Assembly (NCBI RefSeq): GCF_000276665.1
Contig: NW_004955447.1
Span: forward strand, 14,381,312 to 14,445,311
Source of the DNA: Chinchilla lanigera
Lineage: Eukaryota; Chordata; Mammalia; Rodentia; Chinchillidae
Direction of reading: 5' to 3'
DNA: 64,000 bases
In this document: positions 21,672 to 30,960 of the stretch, piece by piece
How the letters are laid out: each line of letters opens with the position of its first letter
Numbering within the stretch: position 1 is the first letter of the stretch
Notes under the pieces: generated by a model
The model's input: only the letters and a program-made list of their open reading frames with translations
Told to the model about the DNA's origin: nothing
The model's database searches: none
Position numbers and translations under genes: made by a program

Positions 21672-21764
21672 CTTTTCTTTTTTTTTTTTTGGTACCGGGA
21701 ATCGAACTCAGGACCTTGCACTTGCCAGCCAGGTGCTTATGCCACTGAGCTATATTCCCGGTCC
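21672..21764 (-). repeat. ID SINE inserted in the FTL retrocopy 5' UTR
   Basis: T-tract, then GGTACCGGGAATCGAACTCA ... GCCACTGAGCTATATTCCCG. It separates the iron-responsive element from the start codon by about 90 extra bases. No clean target duplication is visible in the CT-rich surroundings. Confidence 0.9.
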
Positions 21765-21885
21765 TCCTCCTCTTATCTTCCATCCACCTTCCAGGTACAA
21801 ATTTCGGGACCATCTTCTCGCCTATCTCCTTCCAGGACCCGACAACACCATTCTTTTGGGGGTAGCTCCTTATTGCCGACCAGCC

Positions 21886-22413
21886 ATGACCTCTCAGGTT
21901 CGCCAGAATTATTCCGCCGAGGTGGAGGCTGCCGTCAACCGCTTGGTGAACTTGCACCTGCGGGCCTTCTACACCTACCTGTCTCTGGGCTTCTACTTCA
22001 ACCGTGACGATGTGGCTCTGGCGGGCGTGGGCAATTTCTTCCGCGATCTGGGCAACGCGAAACGCAAGGGCGCCGAGCATCTTCTGAAGATGCAAAACAA
22101 GCGCGGCGGCCGCGCTCTCTTCCAGGACGTGCAGAAACCTTCTGAAGATGAGTGGGGTAACACCCTGGATGCCTTGGAAGCTGCCCTGGCCCTGGAGAAA
22201 AACCTGAACCAAGATCTTCTGGATCTTTACGCCTTGGGCTCTGCCAAGGCAGACCCCCATATCTGTGGTTTCCTGGAGACCCAGTTCCTACATGAGGAAG
22301 TGAAGCTCATCAAGAAGATAGGCGACCACCTCACCAACCTCCGCAGGGTGGCTGACCCCCAGGCTGGGCTGGGCGAGTACCTCTTTGAAAGGCTCACCCT
22401 TCAGCACAAGTAG
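21886..22413 (+). CDS. ferritin light chain-like retrogene, intact 175-codon frame
   Basis: Ferritin light chain is the non-catalytic subunit of the cytosolic 24-mer iron store, promoting mineral nucleation. The start is placed at ATG 21886 because the protein then begins [20 protein letters not shown], the family N-terminus, and has 175 residues, equal to most mammalian FTL and without the short loop insertion of mouse and rat. The helices and the [12 protein letters not shown]-terminus are conserved, with no stop or frameshift. Oddities: the helix-B acidic cluster that nucleates iron (mature residues 53, 56, 57, 60, all Glu in the family) reads Asp, Asn, Ala, Lys here. Another change is Ser to Phe in AFYTYL. 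The longer upstream frame from 21589 runs through SINE sequence and is not the natural start. Either a young pseudogene not yet broken or a retrogene with altered properties. Confidence 0.75.
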   Translation: MTSQVRQNYSAEVEAAVNRLVNLHLRAFYTYLSLGFYFNRDDVALAGVGNFFRDLGNAKRKGAEHLLKMQNKRGGRALFQDVQKPSEDEWGNTLDALEAALALEKNLNQDLLDLYALGSAKADPHICGFLETQFLHEEVKLIKKIGDHLTNLRRVADPQAGLGEYLFERLTLQHK

Positions 22414-22689
22414 GAGCCTACGCAGCCCGGCGGTCTCCGAGGGGCTCCTGCATCACCTACATCACGGCTTCAGCCTAATCCTCTCCCTCCAGCCACTTGG
22501 CAGTTTTTCACCTCTCTGAGCCCCCTTCCAAATCTTGGACCAAAAGAAAATAAAACATATTGCAGAAAAAAACAAAACGGTCTTACTAATTCATTTTCCA
22601 TACATTTTTTTGTATTGCTCCTGGTGGGGGGAAAAAAAAAACAACTGAGCTAGACTGGGACAGAGTTCTACCTTTCATAAAAATATTTC

Positions 22690-23560
22690 AAATTCCCTTC
22701 TGGGCTGGAACAGGAAATGCTCCTACACAGTAAATACTCCTACACAGTAAATAGTATGGAACCTTTTAACCCCAAGAGGTCATGCAAGCTGAAAACATAA
22801 ATAGCTTCTAGAAAGTTTCAATACTGTTCATGGAAAAGGGACACACAACTGTGGCACACACGGAGAAGGTCCAGAATACAAGGGTCGGTAATGATGTGGA
22901 GAAAAGGAAACTCTATGCATAGCTGGTGAGACGGTAGTTTCATCAACAACTTGGGAAAATGATCTGATACTGTGTTGTGAAGCTGGACAGTGATGCACTC
23001 TGTAAGCCAGCAGTCCGGTCCTGTTAAATACCCTAGAGAAATCTTGCTGGGAGGCAACAGGAGACAGGGACAAGAATGTTCCAGAAGCAATGTTAAGAAC
23101 AGCAAAACACTAGAAATAACCCAAGCATCCAGTGGTATGCAAAGATATCCCCCATTTCTGGTGTATTTATAAATGGAATCAGCAGTGAATATAAATGAAC
23201 TTCTCTACATGTAGAAATATGGATGATCTTAGAAAAAATGCCGAATGAGTGAAGCAGTTCTCCAAAGAATTATATATACCGGTAGTATGATATCATTTTG
23301 ATAGAGCTCATTAAGACATAAAATTTATAAAACTATTTTTAGGGATTCACACATATGTGATAAAACTCATTTTAAAAGTATGGTAATGAATAATGTAAAA
23401 TTCAGTATCATGGTTTCCTTTCTAGGTCAGCAAACTGGGTGGGACCAAGGGAAGAATACGGGTAGCTGTTAGTCTTGGTGGTGCCTTGATTCTTAAACCA
23501 GGAGGTATTCATAATACTATTTTACCTAATTATGCTTCATAACTTACATGTGCATTCCAT
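22690..23560 (+). repeat. old L1 (L1M-type) 3' UTR
   Basis: Diverged but ordered hallmarks: 'aagctggacagtgatgcact', 'taccctagagaaatcttgct', 'aataacccaagcatccagtg', 'aatatggatgatcttag', 'ccgaatgagtgaagcagttc'. Together these match the 3' end of old L1 elements on the + strand. Confidence 0.65.
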
Positions 23561-23727
23561 ATATCCTTCTGATACCCAGTAATGTTTCAGTAGAAAATGA
23601 AAATGTCTACATCAGTAACTCTAAGTAGACTTGGGATACAACTCCTAGACTTTTTCAGAGGATGTTATTTGCTGCCAATAATAAAATAAAACTGAGAACA
23701 AAGTGGGCCACTGATCTGTTCAAGATT

Positions 23728-23920
23728 GTGGTTTTTGGGGGCCCACACCTGTAATTCCTGCACTCTGGGAGGCTGAGGCTGGAGGAGCCCAAGTTTGAGT
23801 CTAACAACTTAGTAACTTCACGACTTAGCAAGATCCTGTTTCAAAACCAAAAATTTAAAAAAGGGCTGGGCTGTAGCTCACTGTGAAGGGCCTGGGTTCA
23901 AGCTCCAGTACCAGAGGGGA
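23728..23920 (+). repeat. B1-ID composite SINE (B4-like)
   Basis: 'cacacctgtaattcctgcac' to 'agatcctgtttcaaaacc', then a linker and 'gggctgggctgtagctcact ... gggttcaagctccagtacca'. Both halves are diverged. Confidence 0.7.
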
Positions 23921-23982
23921 GGAGGAGAATGTGAACTTTTAAGAAAAAAAATTGTTTTTCTAACTTTAAAGTAGTAACCACT

Positions 23983-24040
23983 TTTTTGCAGGGGGAGGGT
24001 ACTGGTGTTGTGCCTCTGAGCTATATCCTGACCAGTGAGC
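23983..24040 (-). repeat. degraded ID fragment
   Basis: 'ggtactggtgttgtgcctct' and 'gagctatatcctgacc' are remnants of a reversed ID. Confidence 0.4.
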
Positions 24041-24346
24041 AGTTATTATAGACAGTTTGAAAAAGTGGAAAAATAGAAAGAAGAAAAACTTCCCTTTTTT
24101 ATTTTTTCTTCATTCATAATTGCACAATGTGGATGTAACCACTATGAACATTTTTGTTATATTTTCCTTCAGTTTTTGATATGTAAAGTTAGATTCAATA
24201 TAGCATTTAAAATGTATGTTCCTGTTTAGATTTGGAATTTAGATTTGTCTTCCTTGAAGACAGCAATAATGCCCTACGTGTGTATGATGTGTTTGAAATC
24301 TAAAGTTCAGTCTTAAGTTCCATTAAATGTATTTTCTACATAAATG

Positions 24347-24436
24347 GGGGCTGAGGGTGTAGTTCAGTGGTAAAGCATTTGTCTAGCAATTACAAGGTTG
24401 TGGGTTCGATACTCACCAGCACACACAAAAATATAT
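24347..24436 (+). repeat. ID SINE with 9-bp target duplication
   Basis: GGGGCTGAGGGTGTAGTTCA ... GTTGTGGGTTCGATACTCAC, flanked by ACATAAATG on both sides (24338-24346, 24437-24445). Confidence 0.85.
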
Positions 24437-24639
24437 ACATAAATGATAACTTAAATTGTAGCATTTCCTGACTGGAAAGGGAATTAAAAGCCAATCAAAT
24501 TCAAGGTTGCCAAATCTTTTATACTGTAATTTTTAGCTTCAAAATCAATTATTAGAACTATGTGTGATGGGGTGGAAAGAGTTTTTCTTTCAGTAATCTT
24601 TTTAAAACTCTGGTCTCAGCACGGCAATATTTGAAGTGG

Positions 24640-25170
24640 AAAACATGGCATGTGTTGAAATTGTAAAAATTGTAATGAAAGACACATTCACTGCCATTAA
24701 TCCCCCTCAAAATACTCCCTGTCACTCTGAGCACATTGATCCCATCCTTGCCACTTTCTGAAGCAGTTCTGGAAGTCCTCTTTTGTGAGGGTCTTCAGTT
24801 GCACCGTTGTGGCTGCCTCCGTGTCCTGAACTAATTCAAAATGTTTACCTGAAGGGGTCCTCTTTACTTTGGGGAAGAGGCGGAATCGGCATGGTGCCAC
24901 ATCCGGTGACTGTGGGTACATCCTGTTGCTTTACAACCTGCCTTTCCACTGGATGGCACTTGGCGGCAGCACTCACCATATTTTCCACCACATCTCACAG
25001 ACACTCAGGAAAGGACTTCCAGAACTGCTCCAGAAGGTAGCAAGATGATGGGGCAAGAGTGTCAGAAGTGATGGGGATTTTGAGGGGGATGAATGGCAAT
25101 GTGTACTATTTTACTCTAATACATTTTAAAAATTTAAACAATCATCGTAATCTTGATCACCCCTTGTAAT
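24640..25170. mobile_element. palindromic (snap-back) mariner-family relic
   Basis: The left arm (about 24680-24785) and right arm (about 25008-25112) are inverted copies of each other. For example 'ccccctcaaaat' faces 'attttgaggggg', and 'gcagttctggaagtcc' faces 'ggacttccagaactgc'. The left arm plus central part encodes the minus-strand end of a mariner transposase, so the element consists of two 3' ends in head-to-head arrangement. Outer flanks ('gtaatgaaagacacattcac' / 'caatgtgtactattttac') are only partly alike. Confidence 0.65.
24697..24921 (-). pseudogene. mariner transposase C-terminal fragment (75 codons)
   Basis: The minus-strand frame has SPDVAPCRFRLFPKVK, matching the block around the third catalytic Asp of mariner D,D34D transposases. 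It ends in the typical LTKEDFQNCF...YFEGD block. The N-terminal DNA-binding domain and first two catalytic Asp residues are absent, so it is dead. The stretch is open to its natural end, suggesting moderate age. Confidence 0.8.
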
Positions 25171-25176
25171 TTTCTC

Positions 25177-25276
25177 AATTTTTTTTTTTTTTTTTTTTTG
25201 GTACTGGGAATTGAACTCAGGACCTTGTGTTTACCAAGCAAAGTGCTGTGCTGCTGAGCTATATCCCTGGCTCTCA
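25177..25276 (-). repeat. ID SINE
   Basis: Long T-tract (poly(A) on the other strand), then GGTACTGGGAATTGAACTCA ... GAGCTATATCCCTGGC. Confidence 0.85.
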
Positions 25277-25448
25277 AACATTTTTAAAAAGAGTTTTGTT
25301 TTCTGAGTTTCTGAATTCTTTGAATTTTCTGACCTTTTGAAATTCCTTACATAATTTTAAAGGCATTTTGCTCATTCCTGACCAGATGTACAAGGGTAGT
25401 AGCATGATATGGCAAGCTGTTTATTCCAATACGTACCTGTAAAAGCTT

Positions 25449-25655
25449 ATGTGCCTGGCATAGTGGAGTATGCCTGTAGTCCCCACACTCCGGGAGGCTG
25501 AAGCAGGAAGACTGCAAAGTCAAACATAGCCTGGGCAACTAAACTACTTAGTGAGACCATGTCTCAAACTAAAAACAAACAAAAAAGGCTGGAGATGTAG
25601 CTCAGTGTCAAGGCTCTGGATTCCATCCCTGTTATCCATTCCCACCCCCAAAAGC
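25449..25655 (+). repeat. B1-ID composite SINE (B4-like)
   Basis: 'gcctggcatagtggagtatg' to 'gagaccatgtctcaaactaa', an AAAC linker, then 'aggctggagatgtagctcag ... ggattccatccctgttatc'. Confidence 0.75.
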
Positions 25656-26057
25656 TTATTACCTTAAAACTATCTCCACTTAAAGGTACAATAGAGATTG
25701 TGAAAGGGGAAGAAACTGATCAAAAGGAAAGAACAACTGGGATGGGGAAGTGAGAAAAGAAGGGGAAAAATATATATGCACAAGATTGCTCCGATAATTG
25801 TAGTACTAATTTTTATTAGTTCATTGAAAGGAACAATTCGTGCTTATATTGTTTGATCAGTCTTGCATGCCTATATCTTATAATCTGAGCAACTACTTTG
25901 AAGATGACAATATGCAGTGTAATAACCACTGTTAATTTCCTATTATCTTGTTTGGAAATTCTGTATCATTTTTATTGGCATTTTTTTCTCTTTAAAAAAA
26001 GCTATCTCTACCTGCCATCTACTCAGATGTTAAGATGACACACATTTCAACACATTT
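25656..26057. other. unique AT-rich DNA, presumed intron
   Basis: Nothing recognised. Confidence 0.35.
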
Positions 26058-26059
26058 CT

Positions 26060-26142
26060 TTCTTTTTCTGTGGTGCTGGGAATGAAACCCAGGGTTCTAC
26101 ACATGCTAAGCAAGTGTCTACCACTAAGCTACATCCCCAGCC
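26060..26142 (-). repeat. ID-like SINE, older type
   Basis: 'ggtgctgggaatgaaaccca' ... 'ctaccactaagctacatccc'. It has GTGCTGG in place of the young GGTACCGG. Confidence 0.8.
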
Positions 26143-26337
26143 TCATTACAGTTCATCTTAGTGATTAAAGTGCACATTTTGTAAGAGCAGACATTTTTTT
26201 CTGTGTCTCTGCCCATGCTAGGTTCCTAACAGGAGGCTCTGATTCAAAGTGTGTGGTGGGCTTGGACATTCCCACAGGTGACTCAAGGCCCATTCAGGCT
26301 TGACAACCAGTTCTTAGCTTATAGTTGAAAGTGCAAG

Positions 26338-26425
26338 GCCTGGGGCTGCAGCTCAGCGGCAGAGCACCTGCCTGGCATGCGTGAGGCCCTGGGCTTGATC
26401 CTCAGCACCAGTAAATAAATAAATA
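26338..26425 (+). repeat. ID-like SINE, older type
   Basis: 'cctggggctgcagctcagcg', 'gcatgcgtgaggccctgggc', 'ttgatcctcagcaccag' and an AAAT tail, the general rodent ID form. Confidence 0.85.
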
Positions 26426-26521
26426 GATAAATCAAAGAACAACTCCTCCAGCTCCATCTCCAGCTCTCGCGTAGCTAGAGAGGCAGCCCTGTATTCGGCT
26501 CCTGTTATCAAAGTTGTCTTC

Positions 26522-26595
26522 ATCGCTGGGAATCGAACCCTGCGCTTCACACATTAGGCAAGTGCGCCACCGCTGAGCTACACTTCCAGTCCTCC
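26522..26595 (-). repeat. ID-like SINE
   Basis: 'cgctgggaatcgaaccctgc' to 'ccgctgagctacacttccag'. Reversed and tail-less. Confidence 0.75.
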
Positions 26596-26762
26596 TTTTT
26601 ACCACGTTCTGACAGATTCAGCTTGGATGGTCCCCATTCCGCCCCCTAAAATCAGTAATTAATGACCGAGCAGACCCCCTTTCCGACCAAAGACCAAAGC
26701 TATCAGGTTGACACACCTGTCTGTCCTGGCTTTGGACCCAATTTAGAAAACAAAAAGCCAGT

Positions 26763-26933
26763 ATGTTTTTTGTTTGTTTGTTTGTTTTGGGTTTTTTTTT
26801 TTGTCTTTTTGAGACAGGGTCATGCTTTGCAGTTCAGGCTGGCCTTGAGCTCACTTTGGTCTCAAACTCGCAACGATCCTGCCGCCTCAGCCTCTCAAGT
26901 GCTGGGCTTACAGGTGTGTGCCACCACACCCAG
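26763..26933 (-). repeat. B1-like SINE with internal duplication
   Basis: GTTT-rich tail, 'gtctttttgagacagggtca', two successive CAGGCTGGCC/GGTCTCAAACTCGC segments, then 'cctcagcctctcaagtgctg' and 'gccaccacacccagc'. An imperfect AAGCCAG-GTGTTTTT duplication flanks it. Confidence 0.9.
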
Positions 26934-26939
26934 CAAGCC

Positions 26940-27639
26940 AGGGTGTTTTTATTTAACCTCTAGAAAACATTTACGCAACAACTTCCCCTAAGCACACAAG
27001 AAAAACACAATGACGGGACAAATCACTCTCTGAGTGTTTCATAAGATATGATAACCACCATGATAAAATTTGTGTAAGGTAAAAGTTTAAGTAGCTTTAA
27101 AATAGTTTTAGGTCTTCTGAGCTGAAACTGTGTAGGCTACCTTCAGAGAAGCTTCTAACTCCTTCTACCAGACATAGTTGAGACACTGCATAAGGCCAAG
27201 GTTACCAGGGAAGTTTGATTCATATGGCGAGAGAGAAAGAGAGAAAGATGAAGCAACACAAAACATTTGTCAACCAGAGAGGGCTGAAGTAACAGGCTGA
27301 GCTTTGAAGAGAAAAGAAAATATGTCTGACAGCAGAGATCTCTCACCCTTATTTCTGGAAACCGAGCGAGTCTGAGGTACCCTTGGAGAAGGCTGTCCCA
27401 CAAGTCTTCTTAGCAGCCAACCAAGGCCAAAGCTCTCTGCCAGCTAAACCCCCATGGCCTTTAAAGTCAACCAGGACCTCCGCACAAAACCTCACTCAAC
27501 ACCCATCACAGATAGCCACAGAAATCTAATAAAGTAAAATGCATCCAATTCCGTGTAAGAACGTTCGTAGCCCCTGAGCTCCCGAACAGCAGGAACAAGA
27601 AGCGGGAGGAAGGTCTGTGCACAGCCATCCTTACCTGAA
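26940..27639. other. unique DNA, presumed intron
   Basis: Nothing recognised beyond a short GAGA-rich patch near 27225-27250. Confidence 0.35.
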
Positions 27640-28435
27640 TGGGTTTAGAAAGCCCGGGGCTCTAAAGGACCGCGGGTCCTACCCGGGGCAGCGGGGTCCG
27701 GGGAAGAGGCAGCACGGCCATGTGAGGTGTAAAGACACAGAACCTTTCAGGTTAAGAGACAGAATTAGAGGCAGCAGTCCACCCTCCTGTTCTTAGGCAG
27801 AATGAGCTGCGGCTGGGGGTTTTAGGGAGGCGCTTTGGCTGCGATCCACCTGTGCCCAATCGGAATGGCCCCTGAGTGTCACCCGCGTGCTCACTTTCTA
27901 CCTAGCTGAAAGCAGAGCAGCTGAGAGGCCTGCTGAGCACCACAGCTGGGCCGGCGGGGCAGGGCGAGGCCTCCCTTCCCAGCTCTGGCCACCGCCGGGC
28001 AAACCCGGGCTGGGGAAGTCAGTTGTCCTCCGCCTCACCCTCCTGACCCGGACAGGGAGGCGTGCAGGGGCATTTCCAAGGTTGTCTCCAGCCCTGAGGC
28101 TGTGCGGCAAAGACAGGGGGAGGAGGTGTTTCTGAGCGGGCTGAGGCTCTCCTGCCTCAGCCTCGTGAGAGGAGTCGCTGGCGCAGATCTTCAGGTGGGC
28201 GTGCACAGAACTCCCCCAAAACACGGTTTCACTGTGGTTGGCAAGGGACGCGCGCCTGGCCTCACGCTCAGAGCGAGTGCGCTTCCTGCCTGAGGCCCCG
28301 CCGAGCCACCTGGAGGGCAGGTAGGGACGGCTCAGGGAGACAGAGGCAGGCAGAGGCCGCAGTGTGGCCGCCCTCGCGCGGAGGCGCCGCAAGCCCTCCT
28401 CGGGTGGCACGGGCACGGCGCCACCCACCCCGAGG

Positions 28436-29369
28436 NNNNNNNNNNNNNNNNNNNNNNNNNNNNNNNNNNNNNNNNNNNNNNNNNNNNNNNNNNNNNNNNN
28501 NNNNNNNNNNNNNNNNNNNNNNNNNNNNNNNNNNNNNNNNNNNNNNNNNNNNNNNNNNNNNNNNNNNNNNNNNNNNNNNNNNNNNNNNNNNNNNNNNNNN
28601 NNNNNNNNNNNNNNNNNNNNNNNNNNNNNNNNNNNNNNNNNNNNNNNNNNNNNNNNNNNNNNNNNNNNNNNNNNNNNNNNNNNNNNNNNNNNNNNNNNNN
28701 NNNNNNNNNNNNNNNNNNNNNNNNNNNNNNNNNNNNNNNNNNNNNNNNNNNNNNNNNNNNNNNNNNNNNNNNNNNNNNNNNNNNNNNNNNNNNNNNNNNN
28801 NNNNNNNNNNNNNNNNNNNNNNNNNNNNNNNNNNNNNNNNNNNNNNNNNNNNNNNNNNNNNNNNNNNNNNNNNNNNNNNNNNNNNNNNNNNNNNNNNNNN
28901 NNNNNNNNNNNNNNNNNNNNNNNNNNNNNNNNNNNNNNNNNNNNNNNNNNNNNNNNNNNNNNNNNNNNNNNNNNNNNNNNNNNNNNNNNNNNNNNNNNNN
29001 NNNNNNNNNNNNNNNNNNNNNNNNNNNNNNNNNNNNNNNNNNNNNNNNNNNNNNNNNNNNNNNNNNNNNNNNNNNNNNNNNNNNNNNNNNNNNNNNNNNN
29101 NNNNNNNNNNNNNNNNNNNNNNNNNNNNNNNNNNNNNNNNNNNNNNNNNNNNNNNNNNNNNNNNNNNNNNNNNNNNNNNNNNNNNNNNNNNNNNNNNNNN
29201 NNNNNNNNNNNNNNNNNNNNNNNNNNNNNNNNNNNNNNNNNNNNNNNNNNNNNNNNNNNNNNNNNNNNNNNNNNNNNNNNNNNNNNNNNNNNNNNNNNNN
29301 NNNNNNNNNNNNNNNNNNNNNNNNNNNNNNNNNNNNNNNNNNNNNNNNNNNNNNNNNNNNNNNNNNNNN
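28436..29369. other. assembly gap of 934 N
   Basis: Run of N inside the GC-rich island. The missing HOPX coding exon (the first two thirds of the homeodomain) is predicted to lie here. Long open frames crossing it are artefacts of N translation. Confidence 0.95.
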
Positions 29370-29475
29370 CCCCGGGGTCGCTTTCGTCTCCCCGGGTCGC
29401 TTTCTCCCTCTCTGAGGTTGCTGTCCCCTCCCCGGGGTGGCTTTCCCCCTCCCCGGGGTGGCTTTCCCCCTCCGG
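29370..29475. repeat. GC-rich minisatellite at the gap edge
   Basis: About four imperfect units of roughly 23-27 bases (CCCCGGGGTNGCTTTCCCCCT type). The two at 29415-29470 are nearly identical. The array starts at the edge of the gap and may extend into it, which could explain why assembly failed. Confidence 0.75.
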
Positions 29476-29924
29476 CTGAGGCCGCCTCTCGCCTCGGGCT
29501 CGTTCGCTTTCTCCGCTGTGCGCGACCCCTTCAGGAAAACCTAGTCCCGGCGGGAGGGGCCTTAGCGATCAGCTGTGCAGGCAGTCCGCAGGCTGGCAGC
29601 GGGGGAAACTGAGTCCCGGAGGGGGCGAGGCAGCCGCGGGGAGGCGCGGAGGTCGAGGCTGCTGTCCGCGCCTCACCCGCCGCGCCGCGGACCTCAGAGC
29701 GCGCTAGCGCGCAGCACGGAGAGCTGGCTCCGAGTTTTAAAAATTCCCTGGCTCTAAGGTTTAGTCTTTTTCAGGAGTCGTCCAAGAAGGTGCTCCTCTG
29801 ATGTTACAGTTGGCGGGACTGGCGGCCAGTGTCCCCGAGTGCATGATTTATCTGTCTGTTTTCTAAAAAGCCGTTGTATTACCCTGGACATCGCTCAGGG
29901 AAGAGAGTGTAGCACTCCTAGGTG

Positions 29925-29974
29925 CAGTTTTGGAGCCCTTCCCGGTACCAAAAAAACACAACAGTTTTGGAGCC
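29925..29974 (+). repeat. 25-base remnant of a truncated ID between target duplications
   Basis: CAGTTTTGGAGCC occurs at 29925-29937 and 29962-29974. Between them is only the ID 3' end (TTCCCGGTACC plus an A-rich tail), an extremely 5'-truncated insertion. Confidence 0.7.
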
Positions 29975-30600
29975 TTTAGTTGATTCTTGTTTTTTAAATC
30001 CTATCTAAACTCTACCTGCTGCTTCTCCTCTGGTCATGGAAAGAAAATGTACTTGATAAACTCCTTGGAGCTGAACTACATCTCTTGCTTGGCAACCCCA
30101 AGCCCTTTGCACATCTAATCTCAGCTTAATGCAGATACTCATATTCTTCCCATTTCCCAGTGCAGGGCATCCAAGAGTTTGTTTTCTCCTGACAGTGCTC
30201 AGCCTGCGCTCTTTGGAATCCAGGACTAAGACCCTGGACCCTGGTCCAAAGTGAGTTTTACTGAGCCAGAGGCAGCGTGGAGAACTTGCCCACAGATAAT
30301 CCTTCGACTCGCAGATCAAATGAAAAGGCAAACATATCTGTCTCTAACAAGTAGAACAGCTGTCTGACCAGCGAGGGCCAGAACTAAATAGAAGGTGATT
30401 TACTGTAACCCAAGTCTAACAGCTCATATTTCTTGGAACTGCCAAAGAGCCAGGCTGCTGCAGTTTTATCACTTAAAATCCCGTGCTATATTTAGAAAAG
30501 AGGAATGACTAGAGACAACTCCTGTTTTAAAAGCAAGGCTGTAGGACATGGTGGCACAGTACCATTCTGTGGTCTAACACTGATTCTTGGGTGGCGAGTT
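29975..30600. other. unique DNA, HOPX intron
   Basis: Nothing recognised. Confidence 0.4.
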
Positions 30601-30624
30601 AGTATCGGTCCCTTTACTCACTAT

Positions 30625-30658
30625 AGTGTGTGTGTGCGTGTGTGTGTGTGTGCGCACA
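30625..30658. repeat. (TG)n microsatellite
   Basis: Alternating TG with single CG interruptions, running into GCGCACATGCGCATGC at the start of an ID-like element. Confidence 0.9.
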
Positions 30659-30740
30659 TGCGCATGCAATGAGGATCAAACCCAGGGCCTTGAGCATGCT
30701 AAGCACACACCCTACCAGTGAGCTGCACGCCCAGCCCCAT
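30659..30740 (-). repeat. ID-like SINE, older type
   Basis: 'aatgaggatcaaacccaggg' to 'accagtgagctgcacgccca'. The TG repeat occupies its tail position. Confidence 0.75.
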
Positions 30741-30764
30741 GCTGACCTTTGGAGTGGCTGCTAC

Positions 30765-30960
30765 GTACCATATGCTGTTCCAGGCACCCTCTAAGTATTA
30801 AGTCACTTATCTGCCACAACAGTACTGTAAAGGCAGGTACTGTTAGCACACCTGTATAGACGCAGGGACTGAGGCACAGAAAGAGTCACTTGCCCGAGAC
30901 CACAGTGATGGGGCTGGGGCTTGGGCTTGGCCAGTCTGGTTCCACGTAGACTCCTGGCCT
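30765..30960 (-). repeat. MIR SINE
   Basis: 'accatatgctgttccaggca', 'taagtcacttatctgccaca', 'gactgaggcacagaaagagt' and 'cacttgcccgagaccacagt' follow reversed MIR. Confidence 0.65.

Larger units (their letters stand above)
21598..22578 (+). mobile_element. FTL processed retrocopy (whole insert)
   Basis: An intronless copy of a ferritin light chain mRNA runs from close to the cap-proximal 5' UTR ('tctgtttcttgcttcaac') through coding sequence, 3' UTR, AATAAA at 22549-22554 and a short interrupted A-tail near 22565-22578. The parental gene has introns, so this is LINE-mediated retroposition. An ID element (21672-21764) has since split the 5' UTR. I could not define a convincing target duplication. 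It lies in the presumed HOPX intron, in sense orientation. Confidence 0.9.
27640..29720. promoter_or_regulatory. HOPX: CpG island around the assembly gap, likely proximal HOPX promoter region
   Basis: Both gap edges are GC- and CpG-rich (CGCGCGGAGGCGCCGC on the left, CGCGCCGCGGACC on the right). The visible last exon lies about 6.3 kb downstream. HOPX has a CpG-island promoter next to its first coding exon in other mammals. The coding exon itself cannot be seen. Confidence 0.5.

Noticed and set aside
21589..21885. N-terminal extension of the FTL frame
   Set aside because: It runs through the 5' UTR and SINE sequence; the family start is ATG 21886.
21583..22260. 225-codon minus-strand frame opposite the FTL copy
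   Set aside because: Antisense shadow of the ferritin coding sequence and of the ID element.
28362..29612. Two long + strand open frames (371 and 416 codons) over the large gap
   Set aside because: Almost all of their length is N; the real flanks are short GC-rich frames with no domain.
30625..30675. Second NRF1-like site in GCGCACATGCGCATGC
   Set aside because: It is the end of a TG microsatellite merging with an ID-like element, not an exact palindrome.
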